From: Endotrypanum monterogeii
Lineage: Eukaryota > Euglenozoa > Kinetoplastea > Trypanosomatida > Trypanosomatidae
Assembly (NCBI GenBank): GCA_000333855.2
Contig: CM007339.1
Coordinates: 278,982-342,981 of the forward strand
Direction of reading: 5' to 3'
DNA: 64,000 bases
Below are positions 10,174-21,480 of this stretch, piece after piece. Position 1 is the stretch's first letter. Each line of letters opens with the position of its first letter. Below the pieces are notes generated by a model that worked only from the letters and a program-made list of their open reading frames with translations, searched no databases and was not told where the DNA came from. Both the position numbers and the translations under genes were made by a program.

Positions 10174-13100
10174 ATGAAAGGAGCTATATCCGCCCGCTCG
10201 CGCCCGGTGAGCGCGCGAACCCAATCGGTTTCTGAACGTCACCCCAGCCGCCGCAACAGCACGATATCCTTTACATCTATCTCTTCGTCGCCGTCTGCGC
10301 GCACCGCATCTGCCCGTGATCGCTCCTCCGCCGTGTCCAGTGCCCGTCGACCTCGTAATGGCTTTGGCACCCACGGCGTGCTCGAAAATACTCTATCGGC
10401 AACAGTCTCACATACCAATGCAATGAAAGTGTATGTCCGTGTGCGCCCCTTCAGCGAGCGCGAAATCGCGCAGAAGATGGGGACGCATAGCACCGTGCGC
10501 ATCGATCCACAGAATCCTACTCAGGTGACAATCCTGGACCCATCGCGTGGATTTCGGCCCCTAACCACACACCCGTTCGCACAATGTTTTTGGTCCGTAT
10601 TTGAGACAGACGAGAAGGCGCTGATGCAGAAGGTCGACTCATACCTAACAGGCGGTATGAACTCCGCACGCCGCTCTCGTCTCCAAACCCACATGACCGG
10701 TCAGACAGTGCCGAGCTCCGTTCGCCGCTCCACCCGCGCTAAACCTGACGCTGATTCAGACCCGGGGAGCTCCACGGCATACGACGGCGCTGGCTCGGCG
10801 CCGGTCATGGTGGACGCCAATGTGAGCCACCCGCCGTATGCGGGACAAGAGCAGGTGTACACGCACGTCGGCAAGCCGATTGTGAGCAACACGCTCGACG
10901 GGTACAACGGGTGTGTGTTTGCGTACGGGCAGACCGGCAGCGGCAAGACCTTCACGATGATGGGCTACGCGCCGAGCAGGAGCGAGATTCAGGCCCGCAA
11001 AGGGTCCTTTGCCGGCGCGGTGAATGACGGCGTAGGTACGCCTGCCGAAGGGTCCGACGAGCTGTTCGAGAGTGACGACGGCGACGACGTGGTGGACAAG
11101 AGAGGGCTGGACCCGAATGAGCTGCAGGGCATCATCCCGCGCGCGTGCGCGGACCTGTTCGAGGGTCTCCGCGCAAAGCGCGCCAAGGACTCCGACTTCA
11201 CGTACCGCGTGGAGTTGTCCTACTACGAGATATACAACGAGAAAGTGTTTGACCTGATCCGGCCGCAGCGCAACACGGACCTGAAGATCCGCAACACGCC
11301 GAGTTCCGGTCCGTTTATCGAAGGCCTGACATGGAAAATGGTGTCCAAGGAGGAGGACGTCGCCAGCGTGATTCGCAAGGGCATGCAGGAGCGCCACACG
11401 GCCGCGACGAAGTTCAACGACCGCAGCAGCCGGAGCCACGCCATCCTGACCTTCAACATTGTGCAGCTGTCGATGGACGACTCCGACAACGCGTTCCAGA
11501 TGCGCAGCAAGCTGAACCTCGTGGACCTTGCGGGGTCTGAGCGCACCGGGGCTGCTGGAGCCGAGGGCGACGAGTTCCACGACGGCGTGAAGATCAACCA
11601 GTCCCTGACAGTGCTGGGGCGCGTCATCGACCGTCTTGCAGACCTCTCGCAGAGCAAGGGAGGGGGTGTCCTCAACGTCCCCTATCGCGACTCCAACCTG
11701 ACGTGGGTGCTGAGCGACTCGATTGGTGGCAATAGCCAGACCTCCATGATTGCCACCATATCGCCCCACGCACTCAACTACGAAGAAATGCGGCAAACCA
11801 TCGTCTATGCCTCTCGTGCTCAGCAGGTGTTGAACAATGCCCGCCGCAACGTTGATCCGATGGTTTCGCAGTTGCGGGAACTGCGGGCACAGATTGCGGA
11901 CCTGCAGCTGCGGCTGAAGGAGGCGGGCGGCAGCAACTACACGAACGAGTACGTGCGTGGATTAGAAAAACGTATCAAGGAGCTAGAGTGGCAAAATAGC
12001 GATCAGGCGCGCGTGATTAGTCAGCTACGCGCAGAGCTGGAGAGTGCCGGCATCGCTGATCCGACATGGATCGGGAAACCCTCCCTGACGATTGGTGTTG
12101 GTGATGCAGAGACGAGTGGCGAGACGGCTGGAGGCGGGCACGGTCGTGGCAGCCTAAACGCGGTGACCTACCGCCGCACCAACGAGCAGCTGCAATCGGA
12201 GTTGACGGCAGCGAACAAGGAGATTGTGCGATTGCAGACGACTATGCTAGAGATGCAGAAGGCGATGGCAAGGGGCAATGCTACTCTGAATGCCGAAAAT
12301 ACTATCGCGAATTTGCAAGCCAAGTATGACATGCTTCGTAGTGTCTTTCGCGAGCTAGAAGGGCACCTCAACCACTACAACACCTACTATTGGCGTTGGA
12401 CAACAGACTACATCTTCGGCACCTTCGAGGACAAGATAAATTTGCTCATGCGGCAGTGCCAAAGCCTCATGATGGACAAGGACGCCTATGTAATGGACGC
12501 GCTGAACCGGGGTGAGAGTGAGCAACTGCGCCAGACGGCCAAGGTTCAGCGACAACATCAAGCCGAAGTCGCTGTCCTCACTGCGCAGTACCGGGAGTCG
12601 ATGGAAAAGATACAGAAGGAGTATGCCGCAAAAGACATGGAACGTAGTAAGCGACAGAAGGACGTGTCCAATAGCTCCGAGGCGCGCATGCAACTCCTCC
12701 AAGAATCCTTCAAGCAAGAGAAGCGCCGGTGGACGCAGGAGCTCGATAGCCTGAAGCTCTCCTATGAAGAAAAGCTCAAGGCAATGCGCGCCGAGTACCA
12801 GAGCGACCTGAAGCACCTACGAGAGTCTCTCGCATCGACGCCCTCAGATCGCCAGCGTGCAGGCCTCTCGGTTCGGGATCTGCAGGAGGTGCATGAGGCG
12901 GAAATCAAGAACATGGAGACGAATATGGAGCGAGAGCGCTCGCGCCGTGAGGCGGAGCTGGAGACGGTCAAGAAGCAGATGAACCAAGAACTGTCTCTCA
13001 AAGAAGGGCACATAGCCGCACGTGATGCGCAGGCTCGTAGGGCGGAAGAAGAGGCAGCGAAGTTGCGCCATGACAATCTGAAGCTACAGAGCGAGATGCG

Positions 13101-13566
13101 AGCCAAGGAGCGACAGCTGACGACAGAGATAAAAGATTTGCTCACGAAGCAGGAGAACATGATTGCCATTGTGACCAATGTAGTGAGCAACTTCGTAGAG
13201 AACCCGATGTGTCTAGAGAAGGACATTGATACTCTGCGCGCTTTTGTCAGTGACGCGGACTACGCGAGCTTGCGAGCCAAAGCCAAAGTATTGGTATTCC
13301 ATGAATCCACCCTTCGCCGGGCGCCGGTGGCGACACGCAATTTGACATCTGTCGACGAGCAGCGCAGTCGCGAAGTGGAAGATATTCGCAGTACAATCGA
13401 AAAAATGCGTCTGACTCGCAGCAGTCAGCAGGCAAATCTCCACCAGGTTCAACAAGACATTTACGAACAACTCTCGCGAAGCCGTGGGTTCCAGAGTGGC
13501 GCTGGAGAAAAGGATTGTTCGGATAAAGGCGACAATGACGGTGAGAGCAACACCACGAAAGCGTAA
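10174..13566 (+). CDS. Kinesin 1 of the cluster (kinesin-3-like motor, coiled-coil tail)
   Basis: A microtubule motor ATPase of 1130 residues. After a Ser/Arg-rich N-terminal region of about 83 residues comes MKVYVRVRPFSEREI, then the P-loop GQTGSGKT (residue 252 on), switch I NDRSSRSH (415-422) and switch II DLAGSE (451 on). The YRDSNLTWVLSDSIGGNSQT and NYEEMRQTI segments resemble kinesin-3 motors. Coiled coil occupies most of residues 560-1100. An acidic insertion (DELFESDDGDD) interrupts the motor. The neck junction reads VYASRAQ where the usual form is RYAxRAK. The long open frame extends upstream to 9853, but that part encodes T and TA tracts; the ATG at 10174 is the first good start. 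The core is nearly identical to kinesin 2 (10777-11801 versus 18747-19829), while N-terminal region and tail are not. No PH or FHA domain was recognised, so the subfamily is tentative. Confidence 0.93.
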   Translation: MKGAISARSRPVSARTQSVSERHPSRRNSTISFTSISSSPSARTASARDRSSAVSSARRPRNGFGTHGVLENTLSATVSHTNAMKVYVRVRPFSEREIAQKMGTHSTVRIDPQNPTQVTILDPSRGFRPLTTHPFAQCFWSVFETDEKALMQKVDSYLTGGMNSARRSRLQTHMTGQTVPSSVRRSTRAKPDADSDPGSSTAYDGAGSAPVMVDANVSHPPYAGQEQVYTHVGKPIVSNTLDGYNGCVFAYGQTGSGKTFTMMGYAPSRSEIQARKGSFAGAVNDGVGTPAEGSDELFESDDGDDVVDKRGLDPNELQGIIPRACADLFEGLRAKRAKDSDFTYRVELSYYEIYNEKVFDLIRPQRNTDLKIRNTPSSGPFIEGLTWKMVSKEEDVASVIRKGMQERHTAATKFNDRSSRSHAILTFNIVQLSMDDSDNAFQMRSKLNLVDLAGSERTGAAGAEGDEFHDGVKINQSLTVLGRVIDRLADLSQSKGGGVLNVPYRDSNLTWVLSDSIGGNSQTSMIATISPHALNYEEMRQTIVYASRAQQVLNNARRNVDPMVSQLRELRAQIADLQLRLKEAGGSNYTNEYVRGLEKRIKELEWQNSDQARVISQLRAELESAGIADPTWIGKPSLTIGVGDAETSGETAGGGHGRGSLNAVTYRRTNEQLQSELTAANKEIVRLQTTMLEMQKAMARGNATLNAENTIANLQAKYDMLRSVFRELEGHLNHYNTYYWRWTTDYIFGTFEDKINLLMRQCQSLMMDKDAYVMDALNRGESEQLRQTAKVQRQHQAEVAVLTAQYRESMEKIQKEYAAKDMERSKRQKDVSNSSEARMQLLQESFKQEKRRWTQELDSLKLSYEEKLKAMRAEYQSDLKHLRESLASTPSDRQRAGLSVRDLQEVHEAEIKNMETNMERERSRREAELETVKKQMNQELSLKEGHIAARDAQARRAEEEAAKLRHDNLKLQSEMRAKERQLTTEIKDLLTKQENMIAIVTNVVSNFVENPMCLEKDIDTLRAFVSDADYASLRAKAKVLVFHESTLRRAPVATRNLTSVDEQRSREVEDIRSTIEKMRLTRSSQQANLHQVQQDIYEQLSRSRGFQSGAGEKDCSDKGDNDGESNTTKA
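10777..11801 (+). repeat. Motor-core tract shared with kinesin 2
   Basis: These 1025 bases match 18747-19829 of kinesin 2, once the 58-base assembly artefact there is removed. I see only two mismatches: 11069 (A here, G there; Glu to Gly) and 11115 (synonymous). Shorter identical islands lie at 10429-10505 versus 18366-18442 (77 bases) and 11890-11957 versus 19918-19985 (68 bases). Between the islands the genes differ freely. Confidence 0.9.
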
Positions 13567-15163
13567 GTCTGGTGGCCGAAAACAGGGGAATGTGTATCTC
13601 GATAAGGCGCGTGTGTGTGGGGGGGGGTCACGAGGAAAATTGTTTGTTGTCTCGCTCACTCACATCCGTTTTTTATTTTCTACCTTCCACAATGGGGGGG
13701 GGGAAAAAGCGTTTACCACTCGCTTGCCTTCCGAGGGCTCCTGTGGACGAGTGATGAGAACACTAGGTTCTTGTCTTCACCGAAGGGGTCCGAGGTGTCG
13801 ATATAGAACAAGCAACAGGCCCCGCCTTACATTGCCAGCTGACTCTTCTCGTCTTTCCTCCGCCCCCCCCCCGGCTCGTATCGGACACCTCCCCCCTTTT
13901 TTTCCGGTACACACACAACTGTTTTTTTTTTTCCATGATCTATAAGCATCTGCTCACCGGCGAAGGACGACAGTGCGACAGATAGGAATGATCGAGCAAC
14001 GCCATACGCACCACGACTGGGAACCTCGCTTTGAATATTCAAAAATCTTCGCAGTGTCTAGTTCAATAGAGAAGGGGTGAAGGAGATGAGAAGACCCTGA
14101 CTTAGAAAATTCTGTGCAGCGTACACCTCACACCCGAAGAAAAGTGAGATCACAAGCATGGGTAATACATATTTCACCCACATCCCTTCTCCCTGAAGAG
14201 GGTTCGCGGCTGGCGTGTTTTCAAGCACTTAGCTCGTCCTCAACAAGACGCGTGTGTTTGAGTTTGTGGATGTCCCCCCTCCCCTCCTCCTCCTCCTCCT
14301 CCTCCTTTCTCTTTTTTTTTCCCCTTTCCTTCCCGTTACTGTGTGCTGTGTTGAGTGGTTGTTGCGTGTCGCCCAATCCGGTTTTTCTCAGCCACTTTTT
14401 TTTCGTTTGAACCACCCTTATGTTCTTGTTTGCATATATATGTTTTGTTGTCTGCACTTGTGATCTTGTTTCTCTATCACCTTGTCTTCTTTATCTCGCT
14501 CTCATTTTTTGTGCGCGCATGTGTGTGTGTGTGTGTCTGCGTTCGCCTCAATGTCGCTTGTTTAGTCTTTACCCCCAACAGTATTTCTTCTTTTGAGCGT
14601 GCTCCCCGTCCAGTACACGTAACTGTCGTACTTCTTGTTCCACTTGTCATCATCATTTACATCTTTGCTCTTCTCACTTGTGTGTGTGTTTGTTTTTTTT
14701 TTTTTTTGCGCCTCTTGATGGTATTAGCAAAAAGAGGAAATGAAAACAAGGTCACGCTTGCTTTGTTGCCATGTCGATGCCGATATCGATCTTCTCACTT
14801 TTTCTTGATATACCCGGTTTGCTGCCACAACATTTATAACCTTCCCCACGAACATCTATATATATATATATATATGAAACTCGTTCACTGCGATTTTACA
14901 TATGCCCAGATAACACACCCGCACACACACATCCCCCTCCCTCCCTCCCTCCCCTCCCCTCCCTCCCTTCATCTTAGAGGAAAGCGATATACCTATATGT
15001 ACCTATATGTACTCTATATATATATATAAAGAAGCCTAAGCATTTTACTGCGATGGTCTCTACGAAAACAGAGAAGGTGAGTTGCGCACCTTTCCGTTAG
15101 TTGACGCAGAGACTGGCCACGTGCTCTTTCTGTGGATAGTTGTGGTGGTGGTGGTGTTATTTT

Positions 15164-15200
<37 letters not shown>

Positions 15201-17420
15201 TCTCGCATGTGCTTGTCCCCCACTCCTCTCCTCTAAAACCAGGTAAAGCTCTCCTCTCTTGTTCCTTTATGAATGTTGTAGGAAGGGAGATTTTCTGTGC
15301 CTCGACTCGAACGCAGTCCCTAACACCACCCAACCACTCCTCAGCCCTCCCTCCCCTCCCTGCCCCCCCCCCCATTCCGTCCCTCTTCTCTGTGTCCTCG
15401 CTCCGGTTGTACATGCAGTTTCTTCAGATCCCCCCCCTCCTCCCTCCTCCTCCTCGTTCTTTCACACGCCCTCGCCACTGCCCAACAACCTGAGGTGGTC
15501 ACCGACTCCACGTACCCCCCCCCTGATGTAGGGGGAAAGGACACAGACATACATATTCCTCTTCTCCATGCACGCGACCTATATGACGTGAGCGTCGCGG
15601 ACGGATCACCAACACACCTCCGCTGTTACTCGGGGACCGGCATAATGGGAGGGACTGCGAATCGAAATGTGGTACCAGCTTGGAGGGTGGCGAGTCTCCT
15701 AGACACCGGGGTTCTGTTCCTGGTAGCTTAGCGAACGTGAAGCAGCGCGTGCTCAGTGCTGCACGGGCAGACGCGATGGAGCCGTTGGTGGTGGTGGTGG
15801 AGGGGGGGGAGGAGAGAGAGGAGGGCATGAAGAGCCGAGCGTAGTGGTGCACGGCCAACTCGGCTCACACTCACTCACAGAAGCGCAGCTGAAAAAAAAA
15901 AAAGCACCCAAAAGGGCAGCTAACGAAAATTGAGGATCGTTTTTTGTTTTCTCAAAACAAAAAAAATTTGTTCGAAGTACCGATTGCTGTTAGACCTTCA
16001 TCCTTTTTTTTTTGACGTTTTTTTTTTCCGTTTAACATTTCCCTTTCTTCTGTGAAGTAGAAGTGAAATGATATCGAACCCAACAGTGAACAGCTTAGGA
16101 TTGGAAAGAAAGATGCCTCCTTTGTTTTTTCGTTGATGTCGGTGTCTTTGTTGTCGCTGGTGTCCGTGTTGTTTGTATGTGTGTGTCTGTGTGTGTGTGT
16201 ATGTGGGTGGGTGTGATGGCAAACCTGCAAAACGTGAATCTTCTCCTGTTGATGCGTACGTGAGGCTAGGAGACGCATCACCACCACAACTAGCACCATA
16301 ACAGGTGCTCAGCTACAAGCCAAAGCAATAACAACAGGCGGAATATATATAGGCAAGAGTTATAGATCAAGTGTTAAACAGATCCTGTGCAAAGATGCAA
16401 ATTTCATAAAAAACGGCGACCATTGTCTCAGTCGCTTCGCCTGCAGCTTTTTTTTTTTGCGGCGGAGAGTTTTTTTTTTCGATAGCTGTACTCAAGATGC
16501 TTATGTGGGTGTGAGTACGCGATACTCGTGGATGAGGTCACTCAACACAGACGCACATACATATCAGGCACGTAGACAGACTACATGTAACAGCACAATG
16601 CACATTACATCCCCCACTCCCGGTGCACCATCCAATGGGATCTCTTTTTGTGGGCGAAGGGGGGGAGGAAGCTGACTCGTATGACGGTGATTTGCTCTAT
16701 TTATTGTATTCTCGACTCCATAATTTCTTCGCTGATTTCTTTCCCCCCCCCCCCACGGCAACCACAGATTGACTGTGACACCAACACGCAACCACAAAAT
16801 TGATGAATAAAAAAAGAAATCTAGTGTAAAACCCTCTTTCCATACAGTTACAACTACCACAGGACAACACGAGTAGCGCTCATCCTTATCGCTTACAGAT
16901 AAACGCCGACCGGAAGGGGTCTGACGTACACTATTGCGCTGCAGTGCCCTTTTTCGCTTTTGTTTCTTCGTGTCAGAGCAAGTATATTTCCTCTTATACG
17001 CACTTGGCATCTATCGGCCTCTAGCCCCCACCCCCTTCGGCGTGCTCTCTTACCTATATATACATAAATATATAAACGTTTTGCTCCGCACGCGCTGCAC
17101 TGCTCCTTTTTCTCTTCCCCTTTTTTTTATTATATTTCAATCATCCCAACGCCACTCATTCACTCACAACCGCATCACAGCAAAAAAAAAAAGAAAAAAG
17201 TAGCATAGCTGTGTGCCTGAGTGGTGTGTGTGTGTGTGTGTGTGTGTGTCCCTGATAAAAGCCTTCTTTTTTCTCACTTTCCTTGTGGATTAGTGGACTA
17301 GGTAGCAATTCCCCTACCCACCTACCCACCCCTGTCCTTCTCCCTCCGTCTGCGTGCCAGCTTTGCTTTTTTTTTTCCAGATTTTCCCTCGTCGACTTTT
17401 GGACTCAACACTAAAAAATT

Positions 17421-17463
<43 letters not shown>

Positions 17464-18119
17464 TTTCTGGTGTTTTTTTTTTGTCTGCGTGTGTGTGGAT
17501 GTGTGAACGCGTTCTCCCCTTTTCTTCGTGCTGTTGTTCTTCATACATATTTATCCCCAATGTTCTGCACCTCACCAACGTTGAAGCATTTTGATCATTC
17601 TTTTCTCTCTCTGCACTCGCACGCACACCCTCATACATACAGTGAACACGTGTGCGGGCGGATGTGATCATTGTAGCCCACCGTTTTTTTTTTTGTGCTT
17701 TTCTTCCCGCGATCCTTACCTCGAGCCCACCCATAAATTTGCCTTTGAAAATATCTCACCATCTCTTTTTATTTTTCCCTGTCACCTAGTGTGAGTGTCT
17801 CTGTCTTTCTGTGTCTTATCAATACTGCGTGGATGGGAGTGTCTAGCGTGTAGGTGACATATTTTTTTCACTGAAACCAACCAGGCATTTTCCAGTTTGG
17901 ATAGCAGTGTTTTCGTTCATACATCTGTACACACACGCACACACACACACACTTGATCAATCTTTCTCCTGAAGAGAGAGGAAGAAAGCTGAGCAAAGAG
18001 TGGGAAAATCGGCTCAGCACGAATTTAGAAGTATAAACCACGTAGACGACGTACTCGTACGCCATCCTCCCCCTCAGACCACTTTTCCTTGATCGAACGG
18101 AAGAAAGGTAGAAGCAAAA
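13567..18119. other. Spacer between kinesin 1 and kinesin 2
   Basis: At 4.5 kb this is the longest spacer in the window, and I see no credible gene. It contains the right arm of the inverted repeat (15421-15880), (TA)n tracts at about 14861-14876, 15015-15028, 15170-15197 and 17424-17459, a (GT)n tract at about 17223-17248, and many T, A and C runs. Open frames here are short and mostly low-complexity. Confidence 0.55.
15421..15880 (-). repeat. Inverted repeat, right arm
   Basis: This is the reverse-complement partner of 7805-8265, about 95% identical by eye. The two arms enclose about 7.2 kb that includes the whole of kinesin 1. An A run follows at about 15892-15903, but the equivalent edge of the left arm lacks one, so there is no shared poly(A) tail. 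Confidence 0.85.
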
Positions 18120-21100
18120 ATGTTGTCTCCTCTATCGGCTCGTAGCGCCTCGCGGCACACCAGCTTCTCTGGGTCGTCGGCCCGCCGTGCTAGCTTCTCA
18201 TCTCGCACTGTCCATCCCGCTGGCTTGTCCGTTCCTCGAAGCCACCGGAGCGACTCTGTTAGTGCCACACCGACGCGGTACCGTCGGGAGGTATCGATCA
18301 GTGCTCGTCGTCGGCGCAGTGAGTTCTTCGACTCTCCAGGAGCCTCCAAGGCTAATGCTATGAAGGTGTATGTCCGTGTGCGCCCCTTCAGCGAGCGCGA
18401 AATCGCGCAGAAGATGGGGACGCATAGCACCGTGCGCATCGACGCCGAGAATCCCAGCGTTGTCACCGTCCTCGAGCCCGCCCGCGGGTTTCGTCCTCTG
18501 TCCACCCACATATTCAATCGATGCTTCTGGTCTGTTCTCCAAACAACAAAAGACGGCGATCATTGCGAACAGTCTGATATTCGTGAAGGTGTAGACACAT
18601 TTCTCAACGGCGGTATGAACTCCGCCCGTCGCCCTCGCACACAGTCAAATCTGAGCGCTACACAGGTGCCCCTGTCTGCTCGTCGTGTAGGTCGAACTGT
18701 GACCGGTGGCGAAACGGATGGGATGGACGTGAGTGGCGAGATACCTGCATACGACGGCGCTGGCTCGGCGCCGGTCATGGTGGACGCCAATGTGAGCCAC
18801 CCGCCGTATGCGGGACAAGAGCAGGTGTACACGCACGTCGGCAAGCCGATTGTGAGCAACACGCTCGACGGGTACAACGGGTGTGTGTTTGCGTACGGGC
18901 AGACCGGCAGCGGCAAGACCTTCACGATGATGGGCTACGCGCCGAGCAGGAGCGAGATTCAGGCCCGCAAAGGGTCCTTTGCCGGCGCGGTGAATGACGG
19001 CGTAGGTACGCCTGCCGAAGGGTCCGACGAGCTGTTCGGGAGTGACGACGGCGACGACGTGGTGGACAAGAGAGGGCTGGACCCAAATGAGCTGCAGGGC
19101 ATCATCCCGCGCGCGTGCGCGGACCTGTTCGAGGGTCTCCGCGCAAAGCGCGCCAAGGACTCCGACTTCACGTACCGCGTGGAGTTGTCCTACTACGAGA
19201 TATACAACGAGAAAGTGTTTGACCTGATCCGGCCGCAGCGCAACACGGACCTGAAGATCCGCAACACGCCGAGTTCCGGTCCGTTTATCGAAGGCCTGAC
19301 ATGGAAAATGGTGTCCAAGGAGGAGGACGTCGCCAGCGTGATTCGCAAGGGCATGCAGGAGCGCCACACGGCCGCGACGAAGTTCAACGACCGCAGCAGC
19401 CGGAGCCACGCCATCCTGACCTTCAACATTGTGCAGCTGTCGATGNNNNNNNNNNAGCCGGAGCCACGCCATCCTGACCTTCAACATTGTGCAGCTGTCG
19501 ATGGACGACTCCGACAACGCGTTCCAGATGCGCAGCAAGCTGAACCTCGTGGACCTTGCGGGGTCTGAGCGCACCGGGGCTGCTGGAGCCGAGGGCGACG
19601 AGTTCCACGACGGCGTGAAGATCAACCAGTCCCTGACAGTGCTGGGGCGCGTCATCGACCGTCTTGCAGACCTCTCGCAGAGCAAGGGAGGGGGTGTCCT
19701 CAACGTCCCCTATCGCGACTCCAACCTGACGTGGGTGCTGAGCGACTCGATTGGTGGCAATAGCCAGACCTCCATGATTGCCACCATATCGCCCCACGCA
19801 CTCAACTACGAAGAAATGCGGCAAACCATTCGGTACGCCTCCCGGGCGAAGAACATTATTAATTGGGTAAAGAAGAATGAGGATCCACAGGTGGTAATGA
19901 TTCGAGGACTCCACGAGCAGATTGCGGACCTGCAGCTGCGGCTGAAGGAGGCGGGCGGCAGCAACTACACGAACGAGTACGTGCGAGGGATCGAGAAGAA
20001 GCTGTCCATTGTGGAGAAGAAATACGATGACCAGGAACGCGTGATCGCGAGTCTGCGTGCGCAGATGGAGTTCGCTGGCATCGCTGACTCGACGATCGAG
20101 GAAGGCTTTCTAGATTCCGCCACGCGTACCAAAGAAATTCAGGAGCGCTCCAAGGCAGAGGAGCACCTGCGCAAGAATCTCGAAAAGGCGCAGATGACCA
20201 TTGCCGAATTGAAAGCGGAGCTCGAGCACGCGACTGCCGCGTCAGAGCAGGGGCATCTCCGAGAAAAGAAGAAGGCTCAGAGGCAAGAGGCAAAATCTCG
20301 CGTCCTCAAGGCTGCTGTGGCGCACTACCACACTCTGTACTCGGAGCTGAACCCGATAGATAATGTGATGCAACTAGTGAAAAGCAAGGAGGCCTTAATG
20401 CAGCGGTCATGGGCAAAGATCCTCAGCACCTCCCGCACCAAATGGGCAGCGGTTGTAGAGAAAAAATCCCGAGAACACGAGAAGGAGCTGTGCGAGATGA
20501 AGCAGCAGCACGAACAAGCACTGGAGACGAGAGAAGATGAGTTTCGTGGGCAGATGAGACGTACTGTCAATGAGGCTGCCGCTCACCAGGAGCAGATCTT
20601 CATCCGGCACCGGGACGCTATCGCGGAACTCGAAGGGCGCATGCAACGCACTCAAGAGATGAACGAGTTGGAGCGCACACGCAGCGAAGAGGAGAAGGAA
20701 AAGATCAAGCAGCGCGCTCAGCAGGCTCAGGAACTATTGCGAGATGAGTATCAAAGGGAGATTGAGCGGCTGCGCACCCGAATCGAGAACGATATTGGGC
20801 TACGTCACAAGTCCAGTGACGCCGTGCGCCACGTTGAAGAGATGCACAAGCGAGAGATGGCACGCATTAATGATGAGATGGAGCTGCTGAAGCGCACAAA
20901 GGACAGCGACTGCGCTCGCCTCCAGAACCAGCTGGAGAACGAGGGTCTACGTCGGGTATCTGAGCTCATGGAAAAAGACCGCCAGATGAGAATGCTGCGT
21001 AACGAGCTGGATGACGTGAAGCGATCGCTAGACAAGCTCAACGAGGAGAAGGTGACCATGGAGAATGAGTACCAGAACCAAATTCGAGAGCTGATAATGC

Positions 21101-21480
21101 AGCAGGAGCAACACCTTTCCCTGAGTAATGCTGTGGTCGACGACTGGCAGAGCAAATCAAGTGAGCACGAAACAAATCTCTACAAACTTCGTGTTTTTGT
21201 GCAAGACAAGGACCTCATGAGCACCCGACAAAAAATCAAAGAGATGACCTTCATGGAGCGCGAAAACTTTGATCAAAAGATTCAGGAGCTGGACGAGAAG
21301 GAGCGTTTGCAGGCAGCACGCATTGGACAGATTATATCCAAGGCCCGCCGCGCGTATGACGAACAAAACCGCAGCTTGAAGCGATTCGAGCGGGATATTA
21401 AGGAAAGGATTGGTCGTGCGAAGGCAATCGATGATGGTCATGACGCCTCCCTTCTATCGAACGGTATCCCCTCGTCATAG
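18120..21480 (+). CDS. Kinesin 2 of the cluster (split by an assembly artefact)
   Basis: A kinesin-3-like motor paralogous to kinesin 1. It begins MLSPLSARSAS, has a Ser/Arg-rich N-terminal region, MKVYVRVRPF at 18360, the P-loop GQTGSGKT at 18897 (residue 260 on), the same acidic insertion, and the standard RYASRAK neck. The coiled-coil tail, rich in Glu/Lys/Arg, differs from that of kinesin 1. As written the frame breaks at a 10-N run (19446-19455). The 48 bases before the Ns are repeated directly after them, and 10 plus 48 is 58, exactly the offset between the upstream and downstream frames. The true gene is therefore inferred to be one frame of about 1100 residues. It would be wrong to annotate two genes or a pseudogene here. 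The ATG at 18120 follows a pyrimidine-rich stretch ending about 18085. Confidence 0.9.
18747..19829 (+). repeat. Motor-core tract shared with kinesin 1
   Basis: This is the partner of 10777-11801. It is 1083 bases as written, or 1025 after discounting the 58-base artefact, so there are no net indels against kinesin 1. The contig break falls inside this tract, which leaves open that part of the identity comes from assembly. Confidence 0.85.
19446..19455. other. 10-N scaffold join with 48-base duplicated overlap
   Basis: The sequence from AGCCGGAGCCACGCC to GTGCAGCTGTCGATG ends just before the Ns and begins again just after them (19456-19503). This is the pattern of two contigs that overlap but were joined with Ns. 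Confidence 0.95.

Noticed and set aside
10756..11796. Antisense open frame of 346 codons over the kinesin 1 motor, with a partner over kinesin 2
   Set aside because: The conservation between the two copies follows from the near-identical sense sequence.
14355..15029. Open frame of 224 codons between kinesins 1 and 2
   Set aside because: Cys/Val/Phe and YIY-rich translation of GT, T and TA tracts.
19429..21480. A separate second kinesin gene beginning after the Ns
   Set aside because: The 48-base duplication and matching 58-base frame offset show it is the rest of kinesin 2.
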